Assembly: GCF_027595985.1 (NCBI RefSeq)
Contig: NC_073304.1
Location: 220,356,000-220,419,999, forward strand
From: Sorex araneus
Lineage: Eukaryota; Chordata; Mammalia; Eulipotyphla; Soricidae
Reading direction: 5' to 3'
Length of the DNA: 64,000 nt
Shown here: positions 12,730 to 24,515 of the stretch, piece after piece
How positions within the stretch are numbered: the first letter of the stretch is position 1
Layout of the letters: the number at the start of each line of letters is the position of its first letter
The notes under the pieces: model-generated
The model's database searches: none
The model's input: only the letters and a program-made list of their open reading frames with translations
What the model was told of the DNA's origin: nothing
Made by a program: the position numbers and the translations under genes

Positions 12730-14619
12730 CTGGAAAAGGCAAGGGGAGCTCATGATTCTGCACCCCGGTCCACTCCTGTCCTGCCTCAGTGCCCCCTCCT
12801 CCCATGCTGAACTGCCCCTGGTGTTCCACTGCATTTCTTCTATTTGAACTTCCAGAGGTTCTTGGAGGAAAACACAGACACACATCATTCATCATTTACC
12901 CATTTCCCTTGCTTCCTAGGATGGAGTTCTCTGGTCTTGTTAGGACAACAACATGGGTACCTCGGTCTGGAGCCATGATGAGTCCAACCACTATGACCTG
13001 ACACCTTGAGAGAGATTCCATGCATACCTGTGGCGGTTTTCAGACATTTGTTGGGTCCATCCAAAGGGACCCCATTGTCTCTTGAGAGACCTTGATATGT
13101 AGCCTGGCTTGGAAAACAGGCAGGATATTTAGTTCTGCTCACCACTGTGGCCCCAGCAGATGCTGTGTGCAAAGAACAAACTGCCCACCACACTGAGAGA
13201 AAGCACTAGAGTCTGTCCAGAAGCGTTTCCACTGGTCGCCTCTGAATTTAGTCTCTCAGGCACCTTTTACCGGAAGTTTGGGTTGGGGGGGAACTGATTC
13301 TATATCTCCTAGCTGCTTTATCCCAGGTGCTGAACCAGAGTAAACGATGGGACCGTATGGCCTCCCTGAGCACAGATGGGCTGTGATCCCTGAGAGCAGA
13401 GCCACCCCACATGGGGGACTGAGCAGCCTGGCCATGTGGGGTCCTAAGACACTAACACTGAACTCAGGCCCAGGTCACAGGGCCAAGTAGCACACGGAAG
13501 GGCTCCAGGGTCCCCAAGCACCGGCGGGAGGACACTCCAGTATAAATGAAAGGTTGTCAGACTAATATTTACCTGGATCTTCCATTTTTAGTTTTTATTC
13601 TTCTCTGACCGTATATCTGTTTTGAAAAAAAAAGTCATGATTATCGCGGTGACCAATCTCTATACAACCTTATTAATTCCATTGCTTTTGCTGTACCTAC
13701 CCACTGACATCACTTTTTAAGAACAGGAGTTCTCTCTTGTTCAGTGGTCCCTGGGCATGACTTAAGGGGCACAGTTAGGAATACAGCTTAGTGACTGTTT
13801 TAGAGAAATTCAGCACATTAATCCGGATAAAAAACTATGCAGTAGGAAACTAAAAGTATCTGCCAAGACCCAAACACAGAAACATCCTTTTAACAGTGTG
13901 TTCTAAACAATGCCAAGAACCAGTCTGTTGCCTTTCCCATCGCCGCTATTATCCCCCGTGAGGAGTCCTCATCAATGCAGCACGCAGAGTTGAGTCTTAC
14001 GGGAGACAAAACTTGGCTGCATTTCCAATGACTCCTCCCCAAACAAACCAAAACCAATAAAGTTTCTATGAGATATGTTGATTCCTGGGGCTATAGATAT
14101 CACACTGTGGGTGGGGCACTTGCCTTGAACGTGACTGACCCAGATTCAATCCCAGGACCCCAGATTCCCTCAGCCCCCATTGGGAGTGATCCCTGAGAAC
14201 AGAGCCAGGAATAAGCCCTGAGCACAGATGGCTGTGGCCCCCAATAAATAAGTAAATCGATATGTCAACTGTTAGAGCGACTTCGACTGAACTTTCAATA
14301 CTTTAAACATTTCCGTGTTTTTGTCCTTAAGGAGATAAAATGGAACAGTGGAATAAGGAGCACGGGCTGCTTTGCATGTGACCCTCATGTTTGAAAGTGG
14401 GATGATGGGGCTGGGGAGGTAGCTCAGTGGGAGAATGCCTGCCTTGCATGCAGGAGACGTGGGCTGGGTAGCCAGCATGACAAGAACAGCAAGAATGGAG
14501 GGATGCTAATGCTGCCCTTAGAGGACTGCGAGGATTAAACCAGACAACATATAGGAAACTCCTTGTACTGTGGTTGGCATAAATCAGTGCTGCTTTCTGG
14601 TGATGTCACAAAGGAGCAG

Positions 14620-14655
14620 CTTTGATATGTGTAGACTTAGCTACACATATCAAAG
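14620..14655. repeat. Perfect 15-bp stem, 6-nt loop hairpin at B-type unit end
   Basis: CTTTGATATGTGTAG (14620-14634), loop ACTTAG, then CTACACATATCAAAG (14641-14655). A-type units have only AGCTTACACATATCGGAGG at the same place. The extra 21 bp look like a templated inverted copy of the adjacent ACACATATC sequence. Confidence 0.9.
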
Positions 14656-15023
14656 GCTCAGAGAGCTCTTCCTCAGCACCGTCACTTCTAATTTATTCTA
14701 ATTCTATGTTGACCCTTCCCATGTGTCCCTGGGAGCCCCAAGTGTAAAAATCGAATACCTCTGGGTTTGGAGTCTTAGAAGATGGCGCCTGCCATGTGGG
14801 TGCCGCCAAGCCGCCGTTTTCCAAGCAGGAAGACAGGGTGGGGAGGAAAAAATCCACCCCCGGGCAGCACAGAGTTGTAGCCCAGTTCGCAGTCCCAGTG
14901 CATTGCTATTAGATGCTGCGCTGGATGCCCGAATGTGTTAGTTCTCTGGAATCAAAGTCTTTAGGCGCAGAAGGTCCTGTAAAGAACTTATTCGTACAGT
15001 ACTTGGATGTGCCCACATGCTCG

Positions 15024-15405
15024 TTATGGTTTTATTAAAATATTGCATGGAAAGCCAAATTTCCAGGTGGTGTGAGGCGGGAGCCGTTCATTCGGACACG
15101 GTGGCTCCCTTTGAGGAGTCCTGTAGTTCCTCAATCTGAGTTGAGATCTCCTGTGATGACGAGATCTCCTGTGCTCGAGTGCATGGGGGGCCTGTGGAGC
15201 CTTGATGGACAGTCCTGACTGGGGAGTCCGTGCTGTTGGGGTGCCAAGTAGAGACTTGCTTGTCTGTCGTGCCAGGGGGACAAGTGTTGGGGGGCGCTGA
15301 GGTTCCTGTGCTCCCTGGATCTTCTTGGCTGCCTTGGTGTTCTTGGTTGCTTTCTCCTCAGGAGTCAATGCTTCTGTTTTGGTTACCATAAACTCCTTGA
15401 GCTCC
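15024..15405 (-). pseudogene. Unassigned exon-like ORF, array copy 3
   Basis: Same reading as copy 2, 2912 bp further on: acceptor at 15406, 121 open codons from the first Met, same Lys-rich N-terminal part and His/Arg run. Function unknown. Confidence 0.45.
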
Positions 15406-15533
15406 CTGGAACAAGAAGAATACAGTCAGCTCTCACAAGGGACCTGCCCCCTCTGTGTCACTTCCTGATTTCAGGCAGGTATTGGAACTGTCCCCATTGT
15501 TCACCCTGTATTTCGGCTGAAAATTATGTCCTA

Positions 15534-15641
15534 TTAAGAGGAATCCTTGTCATGCAGTTTTTTGCTTTTCTTATGTGTGACACTGAGTGGCCGATATGTG
15601 TCTCTCACGCACAGAGGCCACCTTCGCCAGATGAAGCCCCC
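15534..15641 (-). pseudogene. LRRC37 cytoplasmic-tail exon, array copy 3
   Basis: Identical to copies 1 and 2, with acceptor, phase-0 reading and stop all kept. Confidence 0.7.
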
Positions 15642-17914
15642 CTGGAAAAGGCAAGGGGAGCTCATGATTCTGCACCCCGGTCCACTCCTGTCCTGCCTCA
15701 GTGCCCCCTCCTCCCATGCTGAACTGCCCCTGGTGTTCCACTGCATTTCTTCTATTTGAACTTCCAGAGGTTCTTGGAGGAAAACACAGACACACATCAT
15801 TCATCATTTACCCATTTCCCTTGCTTCCTAGGATGGAGTTCTCTGGTCTTGTTAGGACAACAACATGGGTACCTCGGTCTGGAGCCATGATGAGTCCAAC
15901 CACTATGACCTGACACCTTGAGAGAGATTCCATGCATACCTGTGGCGGTTTTCAGACATTTGTTGGGTCCATCCAAAGGGACCCCATTGTCTCTTGAGAG
16001 ACCTTGATATGTAGCCTGGCTTGGAAAACAGGCAGGATATTTAGTTCTGCTCACCACTGTGGCCCCAGCAGATGCTGTGTGCAAAGAACAAACTGCCCAC
16101 CACACTGAGAGAAAGCACTAGAGTCTGTCCAGAAGCGTTTCCACTGGTCGCCTCTGAATTTAGTCTCTCAGGCACCTTTTACCGGAAGTTTGGGTTGGGG
16201 GGGAACTGATTCTATATCTCCTAGCTGCTTTATCCCAGGTGCTGAACCAGAGTAAACGATGGGACCGTATGGCCTCCCTGAGCACAGATGGGCTGTGATC
16301 CCTGAGAGCAGAGCCACCCCACATGGGGGACTGAGCAGCCTGGCCATGTGGGGTCCTAAGACACTAACACTGAACTCAGGCCCAGGTCACAGGGCCAAGT
16401 AGCACACGGAAGGGCTCCAGGGTCCCCAAGCACCGGCGGGAGGACACTCCAGTATAAATGAAAGGTTGTCAGACTAATATTTACCTGGATCTTCCATTTT
16501 TAGTTTTTATTCTTCTCTGACCGTATATCTGTTTTGAAAAAAAAAGTCATGATTATCGCGGTGACCAATCTCTATACAACCTTATTAATTCCATTGCTTT
16601 TGCTGTACCTACCCACTGACATCACTTTTTAAGAACAGGAGTTCTCTCTTGTTCAGTGGTCCCTGGGCATGACTTAAGGGGCACAGTTAGGAATACAGCT
16701 TAGTGACTGTTTTAGAGAAATTCAGCACATTAATCCGGATAAAAAACTATGCAGTAGGAAACTAAAAGTATCTGCCAAGACCCAAACACAGAAACATCCT
16801 TTTAACAGTGTGTTCTAAACAATGCCAAGAACCAGTCTGTTGCCTTTCCCATCGCCGCTATTATCCCCCGTGAGGAGTCCTCATCAATGCAGCACGCAGA
16901 GTTGAGTCTTACGGGAGACAAAACTTGGCTGCATTTCCAATGACTCCTCCCCAAACAAACCAAAACCAATAAAGTTTCTATGAGATATGTTGATTCCTGG
17001 GGCTATAGATATCACACTGTGGGTGGGGCACTTGCCTTGAACGTGACTGACCCAGATTCAATCCCAGGACCCCAGATTCCCTCAGCCCCCATTGGGAGTG
17101 ATCCCTGAGAACAGAGCCAGGAATAAGCCCTGAGCACAGATGGCTGTGGCCCCCAATAAATAAGTAAATCGATATGTCAACTGTTAGAGCGACTTCGACT
17201 GAACTTTCAATACTTTAAACATTTCCGTGTTTTTGTCCTTAAGGAGATAAAATGGAACAGTGGAATAAGGAGCACGGGCTGCTTTGCATGTGACCCTCAT
17301 GTTTGAAAGTGGGATGATGGGGCTGGGGAGGTAGCTCAGTGGGAGAATGCCTGCCTTGCATGCAGGAGACGTGGGCTGGGTAGCCAGCATGACAAGAACA
17401 GCAAGAATGGAGGGATGCTAATGCTGCCCTTAGAGGACTGCGAGGATTAAACCAGACAACATATAGGAAACTCCTTGTACTGTGGTTGGCATAAATGAGT
17501 GCCTTTGCTGGTGATGTCACAAACGAGCAGCTTACACATATCGGAGGCTCAGAGAGCTCTTCCTCAGCACTGTCACTTCTAATGTATTCTAATTCTTTGT
17601 TGACCCTTCCCATGTGTCCCTGGGAGCCCCAAGTGTAAAAATCGAATACCTCTGGGTTTGGAGTCTTAGAAGATGGCGCCTGCCATGTGGGTGCCGCCAA
17701 GCCGCCGTTTTCCAAGCAGGAAGACAGGGTGGGGAGGAAAAAATCCACCCCCGGGCAGCACAGAGTTGTAGCCCAGTTCGCAGTCCCAGTGCATTGCTAT
17801 TAGATGCTGCGCTGGATGCCCGAATGTGTTAGTTCTCTGGAATCAAAGTCTTTAGGCGCAGAAGGTCCTGTAAAGAACTTATTCGTACAGTACTTGGATG
17901 TGCCCACATGCTCG

Positions 17915-18296
17915 TTATGGTTTTATTAAAATATTGCATGGAAAGCCAAATTTCCAGGTGGTGTGAGGCGGGAGCCGTTCATTCGGACACGGTGGCTCCC
18001 TTTGAGGAGTCCTGTAGTTCCTCAATCTGAGTTGAGATCTCCTGTGATGACGAGATCTCCTGTGCTCGAGTGCATGGGGGGCCTGTGGAGCCTTGATGGA
18101 CAGTCCTGACTGGGGAGTCCGTGCTGTTGGGGTGCCAAGTAGAGACTTGCTTGTCTGTCGTGCCAGGGGGACAAGTGTTGGGGGGCGCTGAGGTTCCTGT
18201 GCTCCCTGGATCTTCTTGGCTGCCTTGGTGTTCTTGGTTGCTTTCTCCTCAGGAGTCAATGCTTCTGTTTTGGTTACCATAAACTCCTTGAGCTCC
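17915..18296 (-). pseudogene. Unassigned exon-like ORF, array copy 4
   Basis: Same reading as copies 2 and 3, with the acceptor at 18297. Its preservation in all four units says the duplication is recent. It does not by itself show selection. Confidence 0.45.
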
Positions 18297-18424
18297 CTGG
18301 AACAAGAAGAATACAGTCAGCTCTCACAAGGGACCTGCCCCCTCTGTGTCACTTCCTGATTTCAGGCAGGTATTGGAACTGTCCCCATTGTTCACCCTGT
18401 ATTTCGGCTGAAAATTATGTCCTA

Positions 18425-18532
18425 TTAAGAGGAATCCTTGTCATGCAGTTTTTTGCTTTTCTTATGTGTGACACTGAGTGGCCGATATGTGTCTCTCACG
18501 CACAGAGGCCACCTTCGCCAGATGAAGCCCCC
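18425..18532 (-). pseudogene. LRRC37 cytoplasmic-tail exon, array copy 4
   Basis: This copy lies nearest to the transmembrane exon at 25173-25292 in minus-strand transcription order, about 6.6 kb downstream of it. Phase 0 on both sides permits an in-frame transmembrane-to-tail join. The reading is the same as in the other copies. Confidence 0.7.
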
Positions 18533-20422
18533 CTGGAAAAGGCAAGGGGAGCTCATGATTCTGCACCCCGGTCCACTCCTGTCCTGCCTCAGTGCCCCCT
18601 CCTCCCATGCTGAACTGCCCCTGGTGTTCCACTGCATTTCTTCTATTTGAACTTCCAGAGGTTCTTGGAGGAAAACACAGACACACATCATTCATCATTT
18701 ACCCATTTCCCTTGCTTCCTAGGATGGAGTTCTCTGGTCTTGTTAGGACAACAACATGGGTACCTCGGTCTGGAGCCATGATGAGTCCAACCACTATGAC
18801 CTGACACCTTGAGAGAGATTCCATGCATACCTGTGGCGGTTTTCAGACATTTGTTGGGTCCATCCAAAGGGACCCCATTGTCTCTTGAGAGACCTTGATA
18901 TGTAGCCTGGCTTGGAAAACAGGCAGGATATTTAGTTCTGCTCACCACTGTGGCCCCAGCAGATGCTGTGTGCAAAGAACAAACTGCCCACCACACTGAG
19001 AGAAAGCACTAGAGTCTGTCCAGAAGCGTTTCCACTGGTCGCCTCTGAATTTAGTCTCTCAGGCACCTTTTACCGGAAGTTTGGGTTGGGGGGGAACTGA
19101 TTCTATATCTCCTAGCTGCTTTATCCCAGGTGCTGAACCAGAGTAAACGATGGGACCGTATGGCCTCCCTGAGCACAGATGGGCTGTGATCCCTGAGAGC
19201 AGAGCCACCCCACATGGGGGACTGAGCAGCCTGGCCATGTGGGGTCCTAAGACACTAACACTGAACTCAGGCCCAGGTCACAGGGCCAAGTAGCACACGG
19301 AAGGGCTCCAGGGTCCCCAAGCACCGGCGGGAGGACACTCCAGTATAAATGAAAGGTTGTCAGACTAATATTTACCTGGATCTTCCATTTTTAGTTTTTA
19401 TTCTTCTCTGACCGTATATCTGTTTTGAAAAAAAAAGTCATGATTATCGCGGTGACCAATCTCTATACAACCTTATTAATTCCATTGCTTTTGCTGTACC
19501 TACCCACTGACATCACTTTTTAAGAACAGGAGTTCTCTCTTGTTCAGTGGTCCCTGGGCATGACTTAAGGGGCACAGTTAGGAATACAGCTTAGTGACTG
19601 TTTTAGAGAAATTCAGCACATTAATCCGGATAAAAAACTATGCAGTAGGAAACTAAAAGTATCTGCCAAGACCCAAACACAGAAACATCCTTTTAACAGT
19701 GTGTTCTAAACAATGCCAAGAACCAGTCTGTTGCCTTTCCCATCGCCGCTATTATCCCCCGTGAGGAGTCCTCATCAATGCAGCACGCAGAGTTGAGTCT
19801 TACGGGAGACAAAACTTGGCTGCATTTCCAATGACTCCTCCCCAAACAAACCAAAACCAATAAAGTTTCTATGAGATATGTTGATTCCTGGGGCTATAGA
19901 TATCACACTGTGGGTGGGGCACTTGCCTTGAACGTGACTGACCCAGATTCAATCCCAGGACCCCAGATTCCCTCAGCCCCCATTGGGAGTGATCCCTGAG
20001 AACAGAGCCAGGAATAAGCCCTGAGCACAGATGGCTGTGGCCCCCAATAAATAAGTAAATCGATATGTCAACTGTTAGAGCGACTTCGACTGAACTTTCA
20101 ATACTTTAAACATTTCCGTGTTTTTGTCCTTAAGGAGATAAAATGGAACAGTGGAATAAGGAGCACGGGCTGCTTTGCATGTGACCCTCATGTTTGAAAG
20201 TGGGATGATGGGGCTGGGGAGGTAGCTCAGTGGGAGAATGCCTGCCTTGCATGCAGGAGACGTGGGCTGGGTAGCCAGCATGACAAGAACAGCAAGAATG
20301 GAGGGATGCTAATGCTGCCCTTAGAGGACTGCGAGGATTAAACCAGACAACATATAGGAAACTCCTTGTACTGTGGTTGGCATAAATCAGTGCTGCTTTC
20401 TGGTGATGTCACAAAGGAGCAG

Positions 20423-20458
20423 CTTTGATATGTGTAGACTTAGCTACACATATCAAAG
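20423..20458. repeat. Second copy of the B-type hairpin
   Basis: Same 15-bp perfect stem and ACTTAG loop as at 14620-14655, at the end of unit 4. Confidence 0.9.
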
Positions 20459-20514
20459 GCTCAGAGAGCTCTTCCTCAGCACCGTCACTTCTAATTTATT
20501 CTAATTCTATGTTG

Positions 20515-20691
20515 TTTTTTTTTTTTTGGTTTTTGGGTCACACCTGGTGATGCACAGGGGTTACTCCTGGCTCTTCACTCAGGAATTACTCCTGGCGGTG
20601 CTCAGGGGACCATATGTGATGCTGGGATTAGAACCCGGGTCGGCCGCGTGCAAGGCAAACGCCCTACCCGCTGTTCTATCGCTCCAGCCCC
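20515..20691 (-). mobile_element. SOR-type SINE closing the array
   Basis: Poly-T, GGGTCACACCTGGTGATGCA ... GGTCGGCCGCGTGCAAGGCA ... GCTCCAGCCCC. It sits exactly where the fourth repeat unit stops. Confidence 0.9.
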
Positions 20692-21483
20692 TCTATTCTT
20701 TGTTGGTTTTTGTGGTCGTGCCAGGGATTGAACCCAGGGCCTCACACACGCAAGACAAGTGCAATACCGCTAACCTAGATCCCGAACCCCTTCAATCACA
20801 TTTTGCTGTTGTTTATTTTTTGAGGCTGTCCCTGGCAGTTGGTGCTTGCGGGAGGGCTACTTCTGGGGTGGTGCTCAGGGACCAGGTAGTGCTATGGCTA
20901 GCACCTGGGCTTCCCACTTGCAAGGTGAGTTGAAGTTTTAGTCTTTTGATTCATCTTCTTGGCCCTTAAAGCACTTTTTTAATGTGCCTGCTGGGAAAAG
21001 TCAGTGGTGTGTACTTGAACAGAAGACAGATGTGGGCGAGCTCCTGGAGTAACTACCGCTCGCCTGCCATGACAGAATAGCCCAGCGGGGGTCAGGCTGC
21101 AGTGCGGGTATGTTTGGTTTGGGAGCCACCCAGTAATAGCAGGAACAATTTTATTTGCTGTTTAGGAGTAGCTCTTGGTGGCCCTGGTGGCTCTAGGGGT
21201 GAGGATCAAACCCAGGTCTCCCTCACGCAAAGCATGAAACTTGCCCTGGGAGGGAGCTATCTCCCCAGTCTTAGCTGCAGTGTTTTAACTTCATCTACTG
21301 AGATGGTGCTTAACCGTAAAGAGAGCTACTGCACTGGATCAGCAAGATAACACCTTTATCTTTCATCCCAGGAGGGTGGAGACTCTACATTTTTGATCCT
21401 TCCAGTCAACAAGGAAAGTAATCAATGAGTAGAAGAATGTCAGTGAGTGGTGAGTACATCAAACCACTGACATTCTTTTGAAT
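20692..21483. other. Decayed SINE-like stretches, no gene
   Basis: Fragments such as GTGCCAGGGATTGAACCCAGGG (about 20720-20780) and CCTGGTGGCTCTAGGGGTGAGGATCAAACCCAGG (about 21180-21220) look like old tRNA-type SINEs in reverse orientation. The small ORFs across them have no recognisable product. Confidence 0.5.
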
Positions 21484-21735
21484 TGCACTGTAGCACCGTC
21501 ATCCCGTTGTTCACTGATTTGCTTGAGTGGGCACCAGTAAGGTCTCCTTTGTGAGGCTCGTTGTTACTGTTTTTGGCATATTGAATACACCACGGGTAGC
21601 TTGCCAGGCTGTGCCGTGCAGGCAGGATACTGTTGGTAGCTTGCTGGGCTCTCCAGGAGGGACAGAGGAATCGAACCCGGGTCAGCTGTGTGCAAGGCAA
21701 ACGTCCTACCCGCTGTACTATTGCTCCGGTCACAA
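21484..21735 (-). mobile_element. Long SINE variant with CACTGT-type tail
   Basis: Minus-strand SINE. It shares the tRNA-like head (B box read in reverse as GAACCCGGGTCAGC...CTACCCGCTGTACTATTGCTCC), but has a different body: GTTACTGTTTTTGGCATATTG, AGCTTGCCAGGCTGTGCCGT and CATCCCGTTGTTCACTGATTT. Confidence 0.8.
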
Positions 21736-22389
21736 AAAATAAAACTATATTCTAATCAGACCTAAACTGTTTTTTCAAGGCAAAGAGGAAATGACATATG
21801 TATAGTTACTGCTTCCTGAAAACAAACGGAGAAGAGATTAATACTCCATGTTTTAGCAATTAGTAATTATAACTAGGAAGATGATCATTAAAAGAGTCAC
21901 TGATGAGAAGACATGATACCTTTCATGCTATAAAGGTACTCTTTTGTTCTTTGGTGTACAATCTAAGCAAATCCAAGTTTTTAGTTGAAAAATCTGCCGA
22001 CCTTGTATTTATCAAACACAGAAATACATCTAACACTGAAAGAAAATATGTTTGTATGCTTGTGGTAGTGCTACACAGGTTTATATTTGCACTTTTCCCT
22101 CATTCATGGTCAATAAAAAACTGCCTTCAATTTCCTTAATTCTCCCTTAAAGACCACAGTAGTGTACCTTTTAAAACAGTAAAAATAATAACTTAATATA
22201 GTTCTCAGGTAATTAGAGCCAATTCAATAATTACTGGTGAAAAAAAATTAAACATGATTTGTAAAACCATTAATAACAGTTTAAGGCAATATCAATGTTA
22301 ACTCCAAAGCCCCCTCTAGAGTCAATATTCCTACACTAATTAACAACCTGAGGCTCTCCCTTTATCCACCCCACTTCCTTTGCACACTC
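21736..22389. other. Non-repeat AT-rich sequence, no gene seen
   Basis: No recognisable exon, RNA gene or repeat. Confidence 0.5.
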
Positions 22390-22391
22390 AT

Positions 22392-22577
22392 GCTTTCCTT
22401 TTTTTTTTTTTTTCTTTTTGGGTCACACCCAGCGATGCTCAGGGGTTACTCCTGGTTCTGCACTCAGGAATTACTCCTGGCAGTGCTTGGGGGACCATAT
22501 GGGATGCCAGGGATTGAACCCAGGTCGGCCGTGTGCAAGGCAAACGCCCTACCCTCTGTGCTATCGCTCCATCCCCA
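22392..22577 (-). mobile_element. SOR-type SINE with target-site duplication
   Basis: Poly-T then GGGTCACACCCAGCGATGCT ... CTATCGCTCCATCCCC. It is flanked by CATGCTTTCCTTTTT on both sides (22389 area and 22578 area), a target-site duplication that marks a fairly recent insertion. Confidence 0.9.
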
Positions 22578-22611
22578 CATGCTTTCCTTTTTGATTTACT
22601 TATTATCTTAT

Positions 22612-22875
22612 GGGCTGGAGCGATAGCACAGCGATAGGCCGTTCGTCTTTCACACGGCGGACCCTTGTTCGATTCCTCCGCCCCTCTCGGAGAGCCCGGC
22701 AAGCTACCGAGAGTATCAAGCCCACATGGCAGAGCCTGGCAAGCTACCCGTGGCGTGTTGGATTTGCCAAAAACAGTAGCAAATAAGTCTCACAATCAAG
22801 AGACATTACTGGTGCCCGTTTGAGCAAATTGATGAGCAACGGGATGAGAGTGACATGACAGTGACACTGACACAG
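22612..22875 (+). mobile_element. Long SINE variant with GTGACA-type tail
   Basis: GGGCTGGAGCGATAGCACAG head, then the alternative body GAGAGCCCGGCAAGCTACCG, GGCAGAGCCTGGCAAGCTAC and GCCAAAAACAGTAGC, ending in GTGACATGACAGTGACACTG. This is a distinct subfamily from the short poly-A SINEs. Confidence 0.85.
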
Positions 22876-22914
22876 TTTGGGCCACATGCTTACGGAGTGC
22901 TGACTTTAATGATT

Positions 22915-23010
22915 TTTTTTTTCCTTTTTTGGGTCACACCTGGTGATGTTCAGGGGTTATTCCTGGGTCTGTACTCAGGAATCACTCCTGGCAGTGCTCA
23001 GGGGACCATA
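22915..23010 (-). mobile_element. SOR-type SINE, truncated
   Basis: Only the 3' body is present (GGGTCACACCTGGTGATGTT to CAGTGCTCAGGGGACCATAT). Confidence 0.8.
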
Positions 23011-24400
23011 TAAAAAGCAAAAGAGTAAATAAAAGAAATAAAAACCATTAACTGGGGCCAGGTAGATCGCTCAGCAGTTAGAGGTGCCACATGTGGTCCC
23101 TGAGCACCCCCACCAGGTGTGATCCTTAGCACTGCACGCCCCCAACAGTTTTTTTTTCTAATTTTTCTTTCATAAGGTTGTTCACATGAATTGATTACAT
23201 TCAGTATTTCCACACCAATCCCACCACCATTACATCTTCCCACCATCCTTATTTCAAATTTTCCCACCACTACTTAAGCCTGCTTGCCACAGGCAGATGC
23301 TAGACTATTTTCTATTGCTTTTTCTGAATATCATGACATGTCGCATGGCCGTGCAAGCAGCTGTGTGCTCCTGGAATTCTAAATTTGGAAATGATTGGGG
23401 TCCGCAGACACCTCTGAAGTGAGCTAATCCATTCCAAGATTCATTTGTGAGTCTCTGGATCAAGGCCATTAGTGTTCTTAAGTGGCTCCCGGAGGCAGTT
23501 TGTGGGCCTGAGAGCCAGGACCCCGAAGGGCGGGAGGCAGGAAGGACCAGCCAGTCCCCGCCCCCTGTGGCCTGGAGGCTTCAGTCTCTGGTTCCGTGTA
23601 CCTGTGCTTTTCTTCTAAAAGTCTGTGACCGCAGGGGTTCATTCGGAGTAGGCAGAGAGAGAACACCCGCTCCATCCATGGTGCCCCAGTGCAATCGACA
23701 CGGCACCCACCAACAGTTCTATATCCTCCGTCCCGAACATGCTTAGAGAAGCATTGCTGGGAGTGCCCCAACACCGCCCCGAGCACTGCTTAGAAGGGGG
23801 AGAATCGTTAACTTCAGATTGGTTCTTAGTCTGTGATTCCTGTGCTAGCACATCACCATCTCCTGGGAACTTTTGAAAAGTGTGAAATACCCTGCTCACC
23901 TCAAACTTAATGTATTGAACAAAGTATTGAAATTCAGTTAGATCCCAATAGTTTGTGTTTCAGCAAGTTCTTTGGGTCATTCTGATGATTGCCAAAAGTT
24001 TGAGAGCCTTGGAAGGCATTCTTTAATATTTCCAGTTTCAAGTACCTGGCTCAGTGCTCAGGAGCAACTCCTTGTTGTGCCTGGGGATTGACTTGAGGTT
24101 GGCTGCAGCATGCAAAGCAAGTGCCTTAACACCCGAACTATCTCTGTTACAGTCTAAATGAACCCAATATGGGGCTTGAGGAACCAGGGGGGTTCAGGTC
24201 TTATTCTTGGCTTTGCGCTCAGACATCACTCCCAGCAGGTTTGGGGAACCATACCGAGTGCCAGGCTTCTAACCCTGGTCAGCCACATGCAAGGCAAATG
24301 CCCTATCCATTGTACTATCTCAAGCCCCCAAATATTTTGAGGTCCTGACATAGGGACATTGGTCAAGGTTTTGGATGTTTTTGTGATGCAGAGGTGAGGG
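23011..24400. other. No gene; a few decayed SINE pieces
   Basis: Weak SINE remnants lie near 23055-23150, 24040-24130 and 24170-24330 (minus). The ORFs across 23447-23900 have no recognisable domain. Confidence 0.5.
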
Positions 24401-24419
24401 AACTATACATAAAAAACAT

Positions 24420-24515
24420 GGGGCCAGAACAATAGTACAGGGGATAGAGTGTTTGCCTGGCATGTGGCTGACTCGGGTTTGATCCCCAGAATCTCTTTTG
24501 AATTAAAAAAAAAGT
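24420..24515 (+). mobile_element. SINE head fragment
   Basis: GGGGCCAGAACAATAGTACAG ... CTGACTCGGGTTTGATCCCCAG, then A-run. Confidence 0.7.

Larger units (their letters stand above)
9098..20513. repeat. Tandem array of four ~2.9-kb units carrying LRRC37 tail exons
   Basis: Units are at 9098-11798 (lacks about 190 bp), 11799-14710 (2912 bp), 14711-17601 (2891 bp) and 17602-20513 (2912 bp). Identity looks near-perfect over most of units 2-4 and most of unit 1 from 9590 on. Every unit carries, on the minus strand, a tail exon of LRRC37 and a second exon-like ORF. On the plus strand each carries a decayed SINE and a short tRNA-like SINE head. Unit ends come in two alternating forms: A (units 1 and 3) and B (units 2 and 4; 21 bp longer, forming a hairpin). 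That pattern implies a two-unit higher-order repeat of about 5.8 kb that was itself duplicated. A SOR SINE closes the array at 20515. Confidence 0.95.

Noticed and set aside
12789-13193. 70- and 102-codon ORFs repeated in every array unit
   Set aside because: They lie antisense to, or in the intron before, the tail exon and repeat only because the unit repeats. No family features.
23447-23899. Three overlapping ORFs near 23.5-23.9 kb
   Set aside because: No recognisable protein on either strand and no splice signals that build a gene.
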